A program made the position numbers and the translations under genes. DNA of 64,000 nucleotides, taken from contig CANNAN010000001.1 in assembly GCA_947502635.1 (NCBI GenBank), forward strand, positions 186,001 to 250,000. Reading direction: 5' to 3'. Positions 35,889-45,252 of this stretch are shown here, in pieces. How positions within the stretch are numbered: the first letter of the stretch is position 1; every line of letters begins with the position of its first letter. Source of the DNA: an uncultured Flavobacteriaceae bacterium. Its GTDB lineage: Bacteria > Bacteroidota > Bacteroidia > Flavobacteriales > Flavobacteriaceae. Below the pieces are notes generated by a model. That model made no database searches, had not been told where the DNA came from, and worked only from the letters and a program-made list of their open reading frames with translations.

Positions 35889-37114
35889 TGGGTTTAAAAG
35901 AAAGTTTACATAATTTTAAAGTAAAAAACAAAGACAAAAAGTGGTTACCGGCATTTTCTGCAATCCACACGTTTTTATACTTACCAAACGAGACCACCCA
36001 TAATGGGACTCATATAAAGGCAGCCGATGATTTAAAGCGTACCATGAATACCGTTATTATGGCAATGGTACCGTGTTTGATTTTCGGAATGTTTAATGCT
36101 GGTTATCAACATAATTTACAAGTTGGAGATATTCAGGCAGCAGCAGGGAGTTTCTTTAGTTCAGAGTTTTGGACTATGGACAATTTCTTAATTGGTTTCT
36201 GGAAAATATTACCATTAGTCATCGTGTCTTATGGAGTTGGTTTAGGAATTGAATTCATATTTGCTATTATTAAAGGACATGAGGTAGAAGAAGGTTACTT
36301 GGTAACTGGTATGTTAGTACCACTTATTGTACCAGTAGATATTCCTCTTTGGATGCTAGCAGTAGCAGTTGTATTTGGTGTCGTTATTGGTAAAGAAGTA
36401 TTTGGAGGTACAGGAATGAATATCTTAAATCCTGCATTGACAATTAGAGCCTTTTTATTCTTCGCGTATCCTACTTGGATGTCTGGAGATAAAGTATGGG
36501 TTGAAGGTGCAGTAGAAAGAACAAATGAAATTGTTGCAGGCGCAAACCTGGACGCTATTTCGGGAGAAACTATATTAGGTAGTTTAGCTCAAGGAAAAGA
36601 AGCAGGATATGAAGTTATGGATATGTTCTTAGGGTTTATTCCAGGCTCTGTTGGTGAAACATCGACATTATTAATATTGTTAGGTGGGTTATTCTTAATC
36701 TTCGCAAAAATAGGAAGCTGGAGAATTATGTTGTCATCTGCTCTAGGAGCTATAGTTATGGGATTAATCTTTAATCAAGTCGTTGATTCTGGTTGGATAA
36801 CTGAAAGTAGCAAATTCTACGGATTAATGAGTACAACCTGGTGGCATCACCTATTAATTGGTGGTTTTGCTTTTGGTACTGTATTTATGGCTACAGACCC
36901 TGTAACAGCATCGCAAACGAATAAAGGAAAGTGGATTTACGGGTTTTTAATTGGTTTTATTTCAATTTTAATTCGTGTGTTTAATCCAGCGTATCCAGAA
37001 GGTGTTATGTTAGCGATTCTATTAATGAATGTGTTTGCACCTACAATAGACCATTACGTGGTTCAAGGGAATGTAAAACAAAGAATGAAACGTTTAAAAG
37101 CAAAAACAGCTTAA
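35888..37114 (+). CDS. nqrB: Na+-NQR subunit B, FMN-binding membrane protein
   Basis: A 408-residue polytopic membrane protein of the NqrB/RnfD family, with blocks GTGMNILNPALTIRAFLFFAYP and TDPVTASQTNKGKWIYG. The covalent FMN site is the Thr in AISGETIL near residue 230, where other species have SGAT. This subunit carries the Na+ pathway and passes electrons to quinone. Its flavin must be attached by the ApbE-type transferase encoded at 43861. It overlaps nqrA by one base and is two bases from nqrC. Confidence 0.96.
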   Translation: MGLKESLHNFKVKNKDKKWLPAFSAIHTFLYLPNETTHNGTHIKAADDLKRTMNTVIMAMVPCLIFGMFNAGYQHNLQVGDIQAAAGSFFSSEFWTMDNFLIGFWKILPLVIVSYGVGLGIEFIFAIIKGHEVEEGYLVTGMLVPLIVPVDIPLWMLAVAVVFGVVIGKEVFGGTGMNILNPALTIRAFLFFAYPTWMSGDKVWVEGAVERTNEIVAGANLDAISGETILGSLAQGKEAGYEVMDMFLGFIPGSVGETSTLLILLGGLFLIFAKIGSWRIMLSSALGAIVMGLIFNQVVDSGWITESSKFYGLMSTTWWHHLLIGGFAFGTVFMATDPVTASQTNKGKWIYGFLIGFISILIRVFNPAYPEGVMLAILLMNVFAPTIDHYVVQGNVKQRMKRLKAKTA

Positions 37115-37116
37115 TC

Positions 37117-37857
37117 ATGAGTAAGAAAACGGATTCAAATATATACACAATACTTTTTGCCATAGCCATGGTAATAGTAGTAGGCGGGTTGTTAGCATTC
37201 ACAGCTTCTGCCCTAAGACCTAGAATTGATAATAACGAACGATTAGAAAAGCAACAAAACATTTTGTATGCTATGGGCGTTAATGCGAACGACGAAAGCA
37301 GTGCCGTTTTTGTTTCTACAGATGAAGCTCCAGAATTGTTTTCAAAATACATTACCAAGCAATTAGTTATACAAGGTGATGATGTGACAGAAGATTCTGA
37401 AGCCTATTTAATTGATGTAAAGAAAGAGCAATCTAGTGCTAAGGCAGGTAATAAAAGAAGATTGCCGTTATTTGTTGGTAATAAAGATGGTAAAACATTT
37501 TATATAGCACCTATTAGAGGTAAAGGACTTTGGGATGCTATTTGGGCCTATGTTGCCATGGATGCTAATATGGTAGTTCAAGGTGCTTATTTTGATCATA
37601 AAGGAGAAACAGCAGGTTTAGGTGCTAATATTAAGCAACGTTATTTTATGGATGATTTCATAGGTGAAAATCTCATGAGTAATGGAAGTTTTAAAGGCAT
37701 CACAGTTGCTAAAGGAAATAATGATCCAAAGAATATAGAGAAAAATGATAACGAGGTAGATGCCATTGCAGGAGCCACCATTACAGGTGATGGCGTTTCG
37801 GCAATGCTTAAGTCTGAATTAAGACAATATGTATCTTATTTTAAAACATTGAAATAA
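37117..37857 (+). CDS. nqrC: Na+-NQR subunit C, FMN-bearing
   Basis: A 246-residue protein with one N-terminal membrane helix ([21 protein letters not shown]) and a periplasmic FMN-binding domain. The covalent FMN Thr lies in [14 protein letters not shown] near residue 223, where the usual first residue of SGAT is Ala. Other family marks are [13 protein letters not shown] and [11 protein letters not shown]. It relays electrons between NqrF-side centres and NqrB. It lies tightly between nqrB and nqrD (two bases each). Confidence 0.96.
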   Translation: MSKKTDSNIYTILFAIAMVIVVGGLLAFTASALRPRIDNNERLEKQQNILYAMGVNANDESSAVFVSTDEAPELFSKYITKQLVIQGDDVTEDSEAYLIDVKKEQSSAKAGNKRRLPLFVGNKDGKTFYIAPIRGKGLWDAIWAYVAMDANMVVQGAYFDHKGETAGLGANIKQRYFMDDFIGENLMSNGSFKGITVAKGNNDPKNIEKNDNEVDAIAGATITGDGVSAMLKSELRQYVSYFKTLK

Positions 37858-37859
37858 TT

Positions 37860-38504
37860 ATGGGACTTTTATCAAAAAAAGACGCAGCACTAATTAAAGA
37901 TCCATTAGCAGATAATAATCCTATTACTATTCAGGTATTAGGAATATGTTCAGCTTTAGCAATTACAGCCGAATTAGAGGCCGCAATTGTTATGTCTATT
38001 TCTGTGTTGTTTGTATTAGGAATAGGAAATGTGGTTATTTCTTTAATGAGAAATATCATTCCATCAAAAATTAGAATTATTGTTCAATTAATTGTAGTTG
38101 CTGCTTTAGTAATTATTGTTGATCAAGTATTAAAGGCATTTGCATACGAATTGAGTAAAACTCTTTCTGTTTTTGTCGGATTGATTATTACAAACTGTAT
38201 CATCATGGGGCGTTTTGAAGCCTTTGCTTTAGCTAATGGACCTTGGCGTTCATTTTTAGATGGTATAGGTAATTCTTTAGGATACGGTGTTATTTTAATT
38301 ATAGTAGCATTTTTTAGAGAATTACTAGGAGCTGGAACTTTATTAGGATTTAAAGTTCTAGGAGATCCTATTGAGAAAACAGGTGCTTATAAATTTGGTT
38401 ATGAGAATAACGGATTTATGTTATTAGCACCAATGGCGTTAATTGTAGTTGGTATTATTATCTGGGTACAACGTAGTAGAAATAAAGCATTAATAGAAGA
38501 CTAA
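37860..38504 (+). CDS. nqrD: Na+-NQR subunit D
   Basis: A 214-residue membrane protein of the NqrD/RnfE family with six hydrophobic segments. It contains the half-repeat Cys motifs GICSALAIT and [10 protein letters not shown], whose Cys residues bind the intramembrane iron centre together with NqrE. Further blocks are [17 protein letters not shown] and [13 protein letters not shown]. It is two bases after nqrC. The next gene, nqrE, is unusually far away (75 bases) because a repeat hairpin lies between them. Confidence 0.96.
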   Translation: MGLLSKKDAALIKDPLADNNPITIQVLGICSALAITAELEAAIVMSISVLFVLGIGNVVISLMRNIIPSKIRIIVQLIVVAALVIIVDQVLKAFAYELSKTLSVFVGLIITNCIIMGRFEAFALANGPWRSFLDGIGNSLGYGVILIIVAFFRELLGAGTLLGFKVLGDPIEKTGAYKFGYENNGFMLLAPMALIVVGIIIWVQRSRNKALIED

Positions 38505-38510
38505 AATTAG

Positions 38511-38573
38511 TATGCAGTTGGCAGTTGCAGTAAGTAGTTACTGAATACTGAACACACTGAATACTGAATACTG
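38511..38573. repeat. CAGT/ACTG inverted repeat hairpin between nqrD and nqrE
   Basis: Three CAGT tetramers (38515, 38522, 38528) are followed by five ACTG tetramers (38540, 38547, 38556, 38563, 38570). The core CAGTAA-GTAG-TTACTG at 38528-38543 is a perfect six-pair stem with a four-base loop, and the outer tetramers can extend it imperfectly. It shares GGCAGT/ACTGAAC-type words with the repeats around the ORF at 3637-4203. Confidence 0.75.
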
Positions 38574-38579
38574 AAAAAA

Positions 38580-39338
38580 ATGGAACATATAGAATTATTT
38601 TTCAAATCAATATTTATAGACAATATGGTGTTTGCTACATTCTTAGGAATGTGTTCTTACCTAGCTGTATCTAAAAAGGTAAGTACAGCTGTTGGTCTTG
38701 GAGCAGCAGTAATATTCGTATTAGCAATTACTGTACCTTTAAACTGGTTATTAGATCAATATCTTTTACAACCAGGAGCATTAGCTTGGTTAGGAGCCGA
38801 ATATGCAGATTACGATTTAAGTTTCTTATCATTCATCATGTTTATTGCAACTATTGCAACCATGGTACAATTAGTTGAAATAGTGGTTGAAAAGTTTTCA
38901 CCATCATTATATAACTCTCTAGGTATCTTTTTACCACTTATTGCTGTAAACTGTGCCATTTTAGGAGGGTCTTTATTTATGCAATCTCGTGAAATTCCAA
39001 CTTTAGGATTAGCAACAACCTATGGTATTGGTTCTGGTATTGGATGGTTTTTAGCGATTTTAGCCATTGCCGCTATTCGTGAGAAAATAAGATATTCAAA
39101 CGTACCACCTGCGTTAAGAGGTTTGGGAATCACATTCATAATTACAGGTTTAATGGCGATTGGTTTTATGAGTTTTGGAGGTATGTTAACTGGTGGTGAT
39201 GAAGAAGCTCCTAAAGAAGAGAAAACAGCCTCTGTTAATAAGCATGAAGGTTCAAAAGGAAATGAAAATGTCGCGTTGAGTACAGCCGAAACGTCTGAAG
39301 AAAAAGTGATAGCTAACAACATAAAAGTAAATGAGTAA
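38580..39338 (+). CDS. nqrE: Na+-NQR subunit E with long hydrophilic C-terminal tail
   Basis: A 252-residue NqrE/RnfA-family membrane protein. The conserved Cys-containing blocks [13 protein letters not shown] (about residues 21-33) and [13 protein letters not shown] (about 121-133) provide iron-centre ligands with NqrD. After the last membrane segment ([16 protein letters not shown]) there is a tail of about 45 residues rich in Glu, Lys and Ser, absent from the roughly 200-residue Vibrio form. Its reading frame overlaps nqrF by eight bases. The start follows the repeat hairpin directly. Confidence 0.95.
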   Translation: MEHIELFFKSIFIDNMVFATFLGMCSYLAVSKKVSTAVGLGAAVIFVLAITVPLNWLLDQYLLQPGALAWLGAEYADYDLSFLSFIMFIATIATMVQLVEIVVEKFSPSLYNSLGIFLPLIAVNCAILGGSLFMQSREIPTLGLATTYGIGSGIGWFLAILAIAAIREKIRYSNVPPALRGLGITFIITGLMAIGFMSFGGMLTGGDEEAPKEEKTASVNKHEGSKGNENVALSTAETSEEKVIANNIKVNE

Positions 39339-40647
39339 TATGATCTTAGCAGCAGGAACATTAGGAACCATAATAGCAACCGTAACAGCTTTTTTAATTA
39401 TTACATTGTTGTTGGTGGCGTTGTTACTATTTGTAAAACAAAAGTTGTCACCATCTGGTCCAGTAAAAATTACCATCAATGGTGAAAGAGAAATTGAAGT
39501 AGCCTCTGGAGATAGTTTATTATCGACGTTAGGTGCTCAAAAAATATTTTTACCATCCGCATGTGGAGGTGGTGGAACATGTATTCAATGTGAATGTCAT
39601 GTATTAGAAGGTGGTGGAGAAGCACTTCCAACAGAAACACCTCACTTTACACGTAAAGAGTTAAAGGATGGTGCACGATTATCTTGTCAGGTAAAAGTAA
39701 AGCAAGACATGAATATTACCATTCCGGAAGAAGTTTTTGGAATTAAAAAATGGGAAGCCACGGTTGTACGTAATTATAATGTCGCTTCTTTTATTAAGGA
39801 ATTTGTAGTTGAAATTCCTGAGGATATGGGATATAAAGCAGGTGGATATATTCAAATAGAAATACCTAACTGCGAAGTTAAGTTTTCAGATATGGATATT
39901 ACTGCACATCCTGAAGAACATGAAACACCAGATAAATTTCAAGCAGAATGGGATAAATTTAACTTGTGGCCTTTAGTAATGAAGAATACTGAAACGGTTG
40001 AAAGAGCTTATTCTATGGCCTCTTATCCAGCAGAAGGACGTGAAATTATGCTAAATGTTCGTATTGCTACCCCACCATGGGACCGTGCTAAAAACGGATG
40101 GATGGATGTTAATCCAGGTATAGCATCTTCTTATATATTTAATCAAAAACCAGGGGATAAAGTAACAATTTCAGGACCTTATGGAGAATTCTTCATTAAC
40201 GAGTCTGAATCTGAAATGCTTTATGTTGGTGGTGGTGCTGGTATGGCACCAATGCGTTCGCATTTATATCATTTGTTCAGAACTTTGAAAACAGGACGTA
40301 AAGTATCTTATTGGTATGGTGGTCGTTCTAAGCGCGAGTTATTCTATTTAGAACACTTTGAAGCATTGGAAAGAGATTTCCCTAACTTTAAGTTTCACTT
40401 AGCATTATCTGAACCTATGGAAGAAGATAATTGGAAAGTAAAAGAAAATATTGATGCACCAGGTGATGGTTTCGTAGGATTCATTCACAATTGTGTAATC
40501 GATAACTATTTAAGCTTGCATGAGTCACCAGAAGATATCGAATTATACTTCTGTGGACCTCCTTTAATGAATAAAGCAGTTCAGAAAATGGGAGAAGATT
40601 TTGGTATCCCAGATGAGCATATCAGATTTGATGACTTTGGAGGATAG
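39331..40647 (+). CDS. nqrF: Na+-NQR subunit F, NADH dehydrogenase with 2Fe-2S and FAD
   Basis: A 438-residue electron-entry subunit: an N-terminal membrane helix ([21 protein letters not shown]), a plant-type ferredoxin domain with cluster Cys in [13 protein letters not shown] and a last Cys in LSCQVK, then a ferredoxin-NADP reductase-like FAD/NADH domain with [10 protein letters not shown] (FAD), [14 protein letters not shown] (NADH) and YFCGPPLMN. It takes electrons from NADH and starts the redox relay that pumps Na+. It overlaps nqrE by eight bases. A terminator follows at 40729. Confidence 0.97.
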   Translation: MSNMILAAGTLGTIIATVTAFLIITLLLVALLLFVKQKLSPSGPVKITINGEREIEVASGDSLLSTLGAQKIFLPSACGGGGTCIQCECHVLEGGGEALPTETPHFTRKELKDGARLSCQVKVKQDMNITIPEEVFGIKKWEATVVRNYNVASFIKEFVVEIPEDMGYKAGGYIQIEIPNCEVKFSDMDITAHPEEHETPDKFQAEWDKFNLWPLVMKNTETVERAYSMASYPAEGREIMLNVRIATPPWDRAKNGWMDVNPGIASSYIFNQKPGDKVTISGPYGEFFINESESEMLYVGGGAGMAPMRSHLYHLFRTLKTGRKVSYWYGGRSKRELFYLEHFEALERDFPNFKFHLALSEPMEEDNWKVKENIDAPGDGFVGFIHNCVIDNYLSLHESPEDIELYFCGPPLMNKAVQKMGEDFGIPDEHIRFDDFGG

Positions 40648-40728
40648 ACAATAATTGCAATTTGCATTCTAAAATGGCAAGCGAAACTTGTTGAAGTATG
40701 TGATACGGAATTTTATATAAAATGAAAG

Positions 40729-40752
40729 CCCAACAGTGATGTTGGGTTTTTT
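40729..40752 (+). terminator. Terminator of the nqr operon
   Basis: CCCAACA (40729-40735) pairs with TGTTGGG (40740-40746) around GTGA, followed by a T-run. It lies about 80 bases past the nqrF stop. Confidence 0.85.
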
Positions 40753-40763
40753 CGTTTAAAATG

Positions 40764-41237
40764 TTATGGTAGCGATTTTTTAGTTAAAAATTCTAACTCA
40801 TATTTTGGTTTTTCATTTTCGAACTCAAACAGTTTTCTGTAGTCCATAACGTTAGAAACATTATCTAAATAACATAAAAACGTTACAACTTCATTTAAAC
40901 CATTAAATAGAATGTTTTTATCGGTAGGATTCTTAGGTTTGCTATTTTTATGATGGAGCGGTAGCTTATAACCACAAGCTTCCAAAAAAATACTTTCTAT
41001 TTTTAATAATTCCAATGGCCTATAACCATTAAATTTTCTACCAAGTGTTTCATGCACTTTACCAATATAATTCAACTCTAATGCCCCATGCTTATCCGAA
41101 AAGTGTTTCCAGCTATCCGTATGGTCTAAAATATTTCCAACGGCACACTGTTTACAGCATTCAGGGTTTAATTGATTGTTATGAAATGCCGTATATAATT
41201 TTTTTAAAGCCTGTTCTAAACGTTTTGGAGTTTTCAT
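40764..41237 (-). CDS. Conserved Cys-containing protein of unknown function, convergent with nqrF
   Basis: A 157-residue soluble protein with no signal peptide. It has a Cys cluster ECCKQCAVGN near residue 26, a further Cys in FLEACGYKLPLHH, and a GYRPLELLKIE segment. I recall such proteins next to nqr operons in related genomes, where they may be labelled as NqrF by proximity. It has none of the NqrF domains: no ferredoxin CxxxxC-type motif and no FAD or NADH site. A metal- or cluster-binding role is possible from the Cys/His content. It is transcribed towards the nqr terminator. Confidence 0.7.
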   Translation of the reverse strand: MKTPKRLEQALKKLYTAFHNNQLNPECCKQCAVGNILDHTDSWKHFSDKHGALELNYIGKVHETLGRKFNGYRPLELLKIESIFLEACGYKLPLHHKNSKPKNPTDKNILFNGLNEVVTFLCYLDNVSNVMDYRKLFEFENEKPKYELEFLTKKSLP

Positions 41238-41347
41238 GACATTAATTTTAGATTAAATTACTAAAAAATATAAACTTTGACTGTTAAAATTAGTCTTAAA
41301 CTTTTGTTGATTAAATACGAATATTTAACCATTGGCGTTAAATATAC

Positions 41348-42217
41348 ATGAAAAGAGGTTTGGTTTTAATTGTAATTCTTGCAGTAATAACAGTAATAAT
41401 ATTCCAACTTAAGCATGTAGGAGATAATACTAAAAGTATGGTGTTCTCTATAGAAACACCAAACTTATTAAATAAAGACAGCCTTACAATAAAATCTAGG
41501 ATTAATGCTCCTAAAGGTTATAAACGTGTATCATACTCTAAAGGTTCTTTTCAAGAATATTTACGTAATTATGAGTTAAAAATGTTTGGAACAAAGATTA
41601 TTAATTATGACGGTTCTGAATATTACTGGCAACGTGGACATATTGGAATATTGGATGTTCCAGTGCCTGTGAATGGCTTACAGCAATGCGCAGATGCATT
41701 AATTAGGATAAGAAGTGAGTATTTATGGAATACTAATAGAAAAGATCAGATAGGCTTTAATTTTACAAGTGGAGATTATTGTTCATGGATTAAATATGCA
41801 GATGGCTTTAGACCTAAAATTAATGGCAATGAGGTAATGTTTCATAAATCGGCTTCAAAAAATCATTCTAAAGAAAATTTTTATAAATATTTAAACTTGA
41901 TTTATATGTATTCTGGAACACTTTCATTGTATAATGAATTACCAGAAATTGAATATGCAGAAGATCTTAAAATTGGAGATATGCTAATTAGAGGAGGTTC
42001 TCCTGGACATATTGTTATGATATGTGACGAAGTGATAAATAATGAAGGAAAGAAGTTGTATTTATTATTTCAAGGAAACACACCAGCTCAAAGTGTGCAT
42101 TTGGTTAAGAATTTAGAAGATTCAAATATTTCACCCTGGTATGAACTTAAAAAAAATGCTGTAATCCCTGTTTCAAATTACACATTTATGAGTTCTAAAT
42201 TTGTTCAGTTTAAATAG
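41348..42217 (+). CDS. DUF4846-type exported protein
   Basis: A 289-residue protein with an N-terminal membrane or signal helix (LVLIVILAVITVIIFQL) and a mature domain I assign to DUF4846 from memory. Visible blocks are WQRGHIGILDVPV, QCADALIRIRSEYLW, GDYCSWIKYADGFRP and a late GDMLIRGGSPGHIVMICDEV segment. The last recalls the GDVLVxxxxGHVxIV pattern of NlpC/P60-like and amidase-type exported proteins, but no catalytic set can be proved. It is divergent from the Cys-containing gene. Confidence 0.65.
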   Translation: MKRGLVLIVILAVITVIIFQLKHVGDNTKSMVFSIETPNLLNKDSLTIKSRINAPKGYKRVSYSKGSFQEYLRNYELKMFGTKIINYDGSEYYWQRGHIGILDVPVPVNGLQQCADALIRIRSEYLWNTNRKDQIGFNFTSGDYCSWIKYADGFRPKINGNEVMFHKSASKNHSKENFYKYLNLIYMYSGTLSLYNELPEIEYAEDLKIGDMLIRGGSPGHIVMICDEVINNEGKKLYLLFQGNTPAQSVHLVKNLEDSNISPWYELKKNAVIPVSNYTFMSSKFVQFK

Positions 42218-42248
42218 TGGGAATGCTTTATAAAAAGCAGAAAAAAAT

Positions 42249-42290
42249 AAACGCAAAAACTTCACCTATATAAGTAAAGCCTTTGCGTTT
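42249..42290. terminator. Bidirectional hairpin between convergent genes
   Basis: AAACGCAAA (42249-42257) pairs with TTTGCGTTT (42282-42290) across a 24-base loop. It serves the DUF4846 gene and the convergent lipoprotein gene. Confidence 0.55.
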
Positions 42291-42335
42291 TGGTATTGAG
42301 TTTAGATTTAGAACTTCTAAAAAGTCAAAATTATA

Positions 42336-43082
42336 TTAATCTTCTAAATCTGATTTGTTATAAACCCAACCTGGTAAAGCAGAGCTATCAAAATTAGGTT
42401 TTCTTATAGTATTTACATTTTCAAAACAAGAAGCGTATACAAGCTCTTTTACACTTAAAATATTATACACTTTATCATGTTGTTCTTTTGTGAAAGTTCC
42501 AAATACAAGTTCAGGATCAACAGATTTATATGCACCGTCTTCTAACATAAAAGCAAACATAGTTTTTACATCACTTTCATAAAAATCTGTGTTTTTATCA
42601 TAGTCATTTTCATTATCAATGTAACTTTTTCCAGCAACTAAAAGGTATTCATTTCCTGAATTTGTATTCTTTACACTAACAGTACCTCTAAATAAAAGGT
42701 GATAGTCTTCATTATACAAACCTGGTTTCCCTTTTAAATTGTACTTATTTGCACTATAAACTTTTTCAAAATAAGGCGTACTAAGACGTTTTATTTCATC
42801 AGAATGGATATGCTTTACATATTCTTCTTTTGATTTGAAATAAGAAGGTAAGTTTTCTGCACAGTATCCAGGATACCATTTAGGAGTATATTCATCATGT
42901 AATAATTGATGACTCCCTTTTTTAAAGATTACAGGACGTTCATAAACTCTTGGATTATAAAATTTATAATTTCCAATTTTAAACAATTCACATCCATCTG
43001 TGTTGGCATTTTCTTTTACACTTGTTTTACACGAAACAATAAAACAAAAAAGAGCAAGAGTTTTTAGTATTGTTTTATTCAT
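42336..43082 (-). CDS. Lipoprotein of unknown function
   Basis: A 248-residue protein with a lipoprotein signal peptide whose Cys is residue 18 (CFIVSCK). The mature part is acidic and aromatic-rich, with NYKFYNPRVYERPVIFKKG and YPGYCAENLPSYF segments, and ends LPGWVYNKSDLED. I do not recognise a family. It is flanked by the convergent DUF4846 gene and, upstream, by a 400-base gap. Confidence 0.75.
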   Translation of the reverse strand: MNKTILKTLALFCFIVSCKTSVKENANTDGCELFKIGNYKFYNPRVYERPVIFKKGSHQLLHDEYTPKWYPGYCAENLPSYFKSKEEYVKHIHSDEIKRLSTPYFEKVYSANKYNLKGKPGLYNEDYHLLFRGTVSVKNTNSGNEYLLVAGKSYIDNENDYDKNTDFYESDVKTMFAFMLEDGAYKSVDPELVFGTFTKEQHDKVYNILSVKELVYASCFENVNTIRKPNFDSSALPGWVYNKSDLED

Positions 43083-43482
43083 AATTAAAAGTATTGTTGT
43101 AAAACTTAAAATTGTTTTTTTAGAGCTTTACATGGTTAAAATCATTAATAAAATGAACTTACATTCATTCTAAATTTGGGTTTGTTAGTGTGTTATTATT
43201 TATTGGTTAATTAACAACGCGGTAAATATAATTTTTTTTCTAAACAAAGTAGATTAAATGCATATATAATCGATGAAATACATATGTGGTGTTGTAAAAT
43301 CTTATTTTATATTCATATTTATGAGTGTAATCTTACATGTTTAGCTTAGGTCTGTCCTGGTTTTTTCAATATAAGGGGATGAACGAATCTAAAATATTAT
43401 GTGGAAGAAACTAATTTATAATTTATAAATTTGAACATTTTTAAATCTGGTGTTAGTTGATTATTAATATTAATTTTGCCTT
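43083..43482. other. 400-base gene-free region
   Basis: Very A+T-rich, with stop codons in all frames. The only element I can support is the TAATTTTG box at 43471-43478, just before the next gene. No hairpin, RNA gene or repeat is evident. Confidence 0.5.
43471..43478 (+). promoter_or_regulatory. -7 box (TAATTTTG) very close to the start codon
   Basis: A TAnnTTTG match ending only four bases before the ATG at 43483, so the transcript would be nearly leaderless if this box is used. The nearest TTG upstream (43457-43459) is spaced 11 bases away, shorter than standard. Confidence 0.45.
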
Positions 43483-43860
43483 ATGAGTAAACCGCTTACA
43501 GAACAAGAATTACATAACTTAGCTATGAACTATGTAGGAAAAGATTTAGAAGAACGTGGTTTTGAATTTATAGCTGTGAATAGTAAACTTAAAAAACATC
43601 CGCAGTTTGTTTGCATCGATAAGAATAAACAGTATTATTTTGTAATTGTAAGAGCTGTAATATTACCAGATAATCCTAATAATTATGATGTTGTTTGGAT
43701 GGAGTCGTTTAAAAAACATGCTCGAGAGAAAGATGCTAAAGTTCTATATGCAGGTGTTGGATTAGGCAATATGAATGATGAAAAAGGCCCTATTTTTTTA
43801 AATGAGGAATATCTTTTAGAGTATAATGGCATACAAGTTTTAGAAACGAATTTTAACTAA
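43483..43860 (+). CDS. Small conserved protein co-transcribed with apbE, unknown function
   Basis: A 125-residue soluble protein: TEQELHNLAMNYVGKDLEERGFEFIAV at the N-terminus, then KHPQFVCIDKNKQYYFVIV and DVVWMESFKKHAREKDAKVLYAGVGLG. The alternation of strands and helices resembles a restriction-endonuclease-like fold, but I see no catalytic PD-(D/E)XK set. The stop codon abuts the apbE start with no gap, so the two are co-translated. That suggests a role in flavinylation or in assembly of Na+-NQR. Confidence 0.7.
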   Translation: MSKPLTEQELHNLAMNYVGKDLEERGFEFIAVNSKLKKHPQFVCIDKNKQYYFVIVRAVILPDNPNNYDVVWMESFKKHAREKDAKVLYAGVGLGNMNDEKGPIFLNEEYLLEYNGIQVLETNFN

Positions 43861-44838
43861 ATGAAGCAGATTACAATAACCCTATTTGTTACTTTATTAT
43901 TGATTTCTTGTAAAAAAGAGTCAAAAAACACAAAATTTTCGGGAAATGTTTTTGGAACATTTTATGAAATAACATATAGCTCGGATATGAATTATGAAAA
44001 GAAATTTGATAGTTTATTTTATGTGATTAATAAATCGATGTCTACGTATCAAACAAATTCAGATATTTCTAAATTGAACAGAAATGAAACTGTTGAAATT
44101 GATACACATTTTAGAAAAGTATATGAAGCTACTAAAATAATATATAAAGAAACAGCAGGTGCTTTCGATCCAACCATTGGAGCTGTTGTAAATGCTTGGG
44201 ATTTTGGTCCTGAAGGTGAAATAGTGAACTTAGATAGTTTAAAAATTGATAGTTTGATGCTAACGGTTGGTTTCAATAAGATTCTTAGAACGAATAACAC
44301 AATTACGAAACCAAAAGGGACATTTTTAGATTTTAATGCGATAGCAAAAGGTTATACGGTAGATGTTATTGCAACATTCTTAGATGATGAAAATATTCAA
44401 AATTATTTAGTCAATGTAGGGGGGGAGCTTCATGCCAAAGGTATTAATATAGAGAAAAATAGCGGTTGGCTGGTTGGTGTTGAAAACCCTAATTTTGATG
44501 GAACCCAATCACTTTCCAGAACTCTTGTTTTAACTAATGAAGCGATGGCAACTTCTGGAACATACAGAAAATTTAAGTTAGATAAAAACGGTAATCGATA
44601 TGCTCATATAATCGATACAAAAACAGGCTACCCAAGTAAAACAAACTTGTTAAGCATTTCTGTAATTGCTAAAGATTGTATGGTTGCTGATGCCTATGCC
44701 ACTGCATTTAAAACTATGGGAATTGAAAAAGTGAAAACTTTTTTAAAATCACATCCCGAACTTAAGGTTTTTTTGATTTTTGAGAATGATAAAAATGAAC
44801 TGGAGACTTTGGCTTTGAATGGTTTTACTGAACATTAA
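43861..44838 (+). CDS. apbE: FAD:protein FMN transferase (ApbE/Ftp), lipoprotein
   Basis: A 325-residue exported lipoprotein (lipobox LLISCKK, Cys near residue 18). It transfers FMN from FAD to a Thr of target proteins in the periplasm, with Mg2+. Family blocks are YQTNSDISKLNRNE, FDPTIGAVVNAWDFG, DFNAIAKGYTVD, LVNVGGELHAKG, EAMATSGTYRKF, HIIDTKTGYPS and MVADAYATA with the metal-binding Asp. The targets nearby are NqrB and NqrC, which is probably why the gene lies just after the nqr operon. Confidence 0.95.
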   Translation: MKQITITLFVTLLLISCKKESKNTKFSGNVFGTFYEITYSSDMNYEKKFDSLFYVINKSMSTYQTNSDISKLNRNETVEIDTHFRKVYEATKIIYKETAGAFDPTIGAVVNAWDFGPEGEIVNLDSLKIDSLMLTVGFNKILRTNNTITKPKGTFLDFNAIAKGYTVDVIATFLDDENIQNYLVNVGGELHAKGINIEKNSGWLVGVENPNFDGTQSLSRTLVLTNEAMATSGTYRKFKLDKNGNRYAHIIDTKTGYPSKTNLLSISVIAKDCMVADAYATAFKTMGIEKVKTFLKSHPELKVFLIFENDKNELETLALNGFTEH

Positions 44839-44857
44839 CTTATAAAGTTAGTTCGTT

Positions 44858-45226
44858 TTATAAAACGTTAATAAGTAAAAATAACCAGCCAATAACTAAA
44901 AGTAAACCTCCTATTGGAGTAATAGGACCTAAAAACCGAAACTTTTTTCCTTTAGCATCTGATAATACTAATCCATAAATACTAAAAGAGAATAATATAA
45001 CACCTAAGGTAAAACACCAATAGGTTACAGAGGTTATATTGCTGGAATTTAGACCGATGGTTAATAATACAATCGCATGATACATTTGGTATTTTACACC
45101 AACCTCGAAGCTATGTAACTGTTCAGCAGATAAAATTTTCTTTAATGCATGAGCTCCAAAAGCTCCAAAAATCACAGATAGCATACCAAATAAAGCACCT
45201 GTAGCAATTATAATTTGTTGTGTCAT
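44858..45226 (-). CDS. DUF423 family small membrane protein
   Basis: A 122-residue protein with four membrane helices. Family signature blocks are GMLSVIFGAFGAHALKKILS, read as GAFGAHALKK after the first helix, then FEVGVKYQMYHAIVLL, and the late GPITPIGGLLLVIGW. The function of the family (YgdD/YwdK) is unknown. It is convergent with apbE across 19 bases and followed in the same orientation by its upstream neighbour, a methyltransferase gene. Confidence 0.9.
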   Translation of the reverse strand: MTQQIIIATGALFGMLSVIFGAFGAHALKKILSAEQLHSFEVGVKYQMYHAIVLLTIGLNSSNITSVTYWCFTLGVILFSFSIYGLVLSDAKGKKFRFLGPITPIGGLLLVIGWLFLLINVL

Positions 45227-45252
45227 GAAAGAATAAATTTAATAAATCATTT

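Noticed and set aside
40764-41237. Annotation as an NqrF subunit
   Set aside because: It lacks the ferredoxin, FAD and NADH motifs. The real nqrF is the neighbouring gene at 39331-40647.
44840-44863. TTATAAA/TTTATAA hairpin after apbE as a terminator
   Set aside because: The stem is all A-T and short; it is too weak to call.
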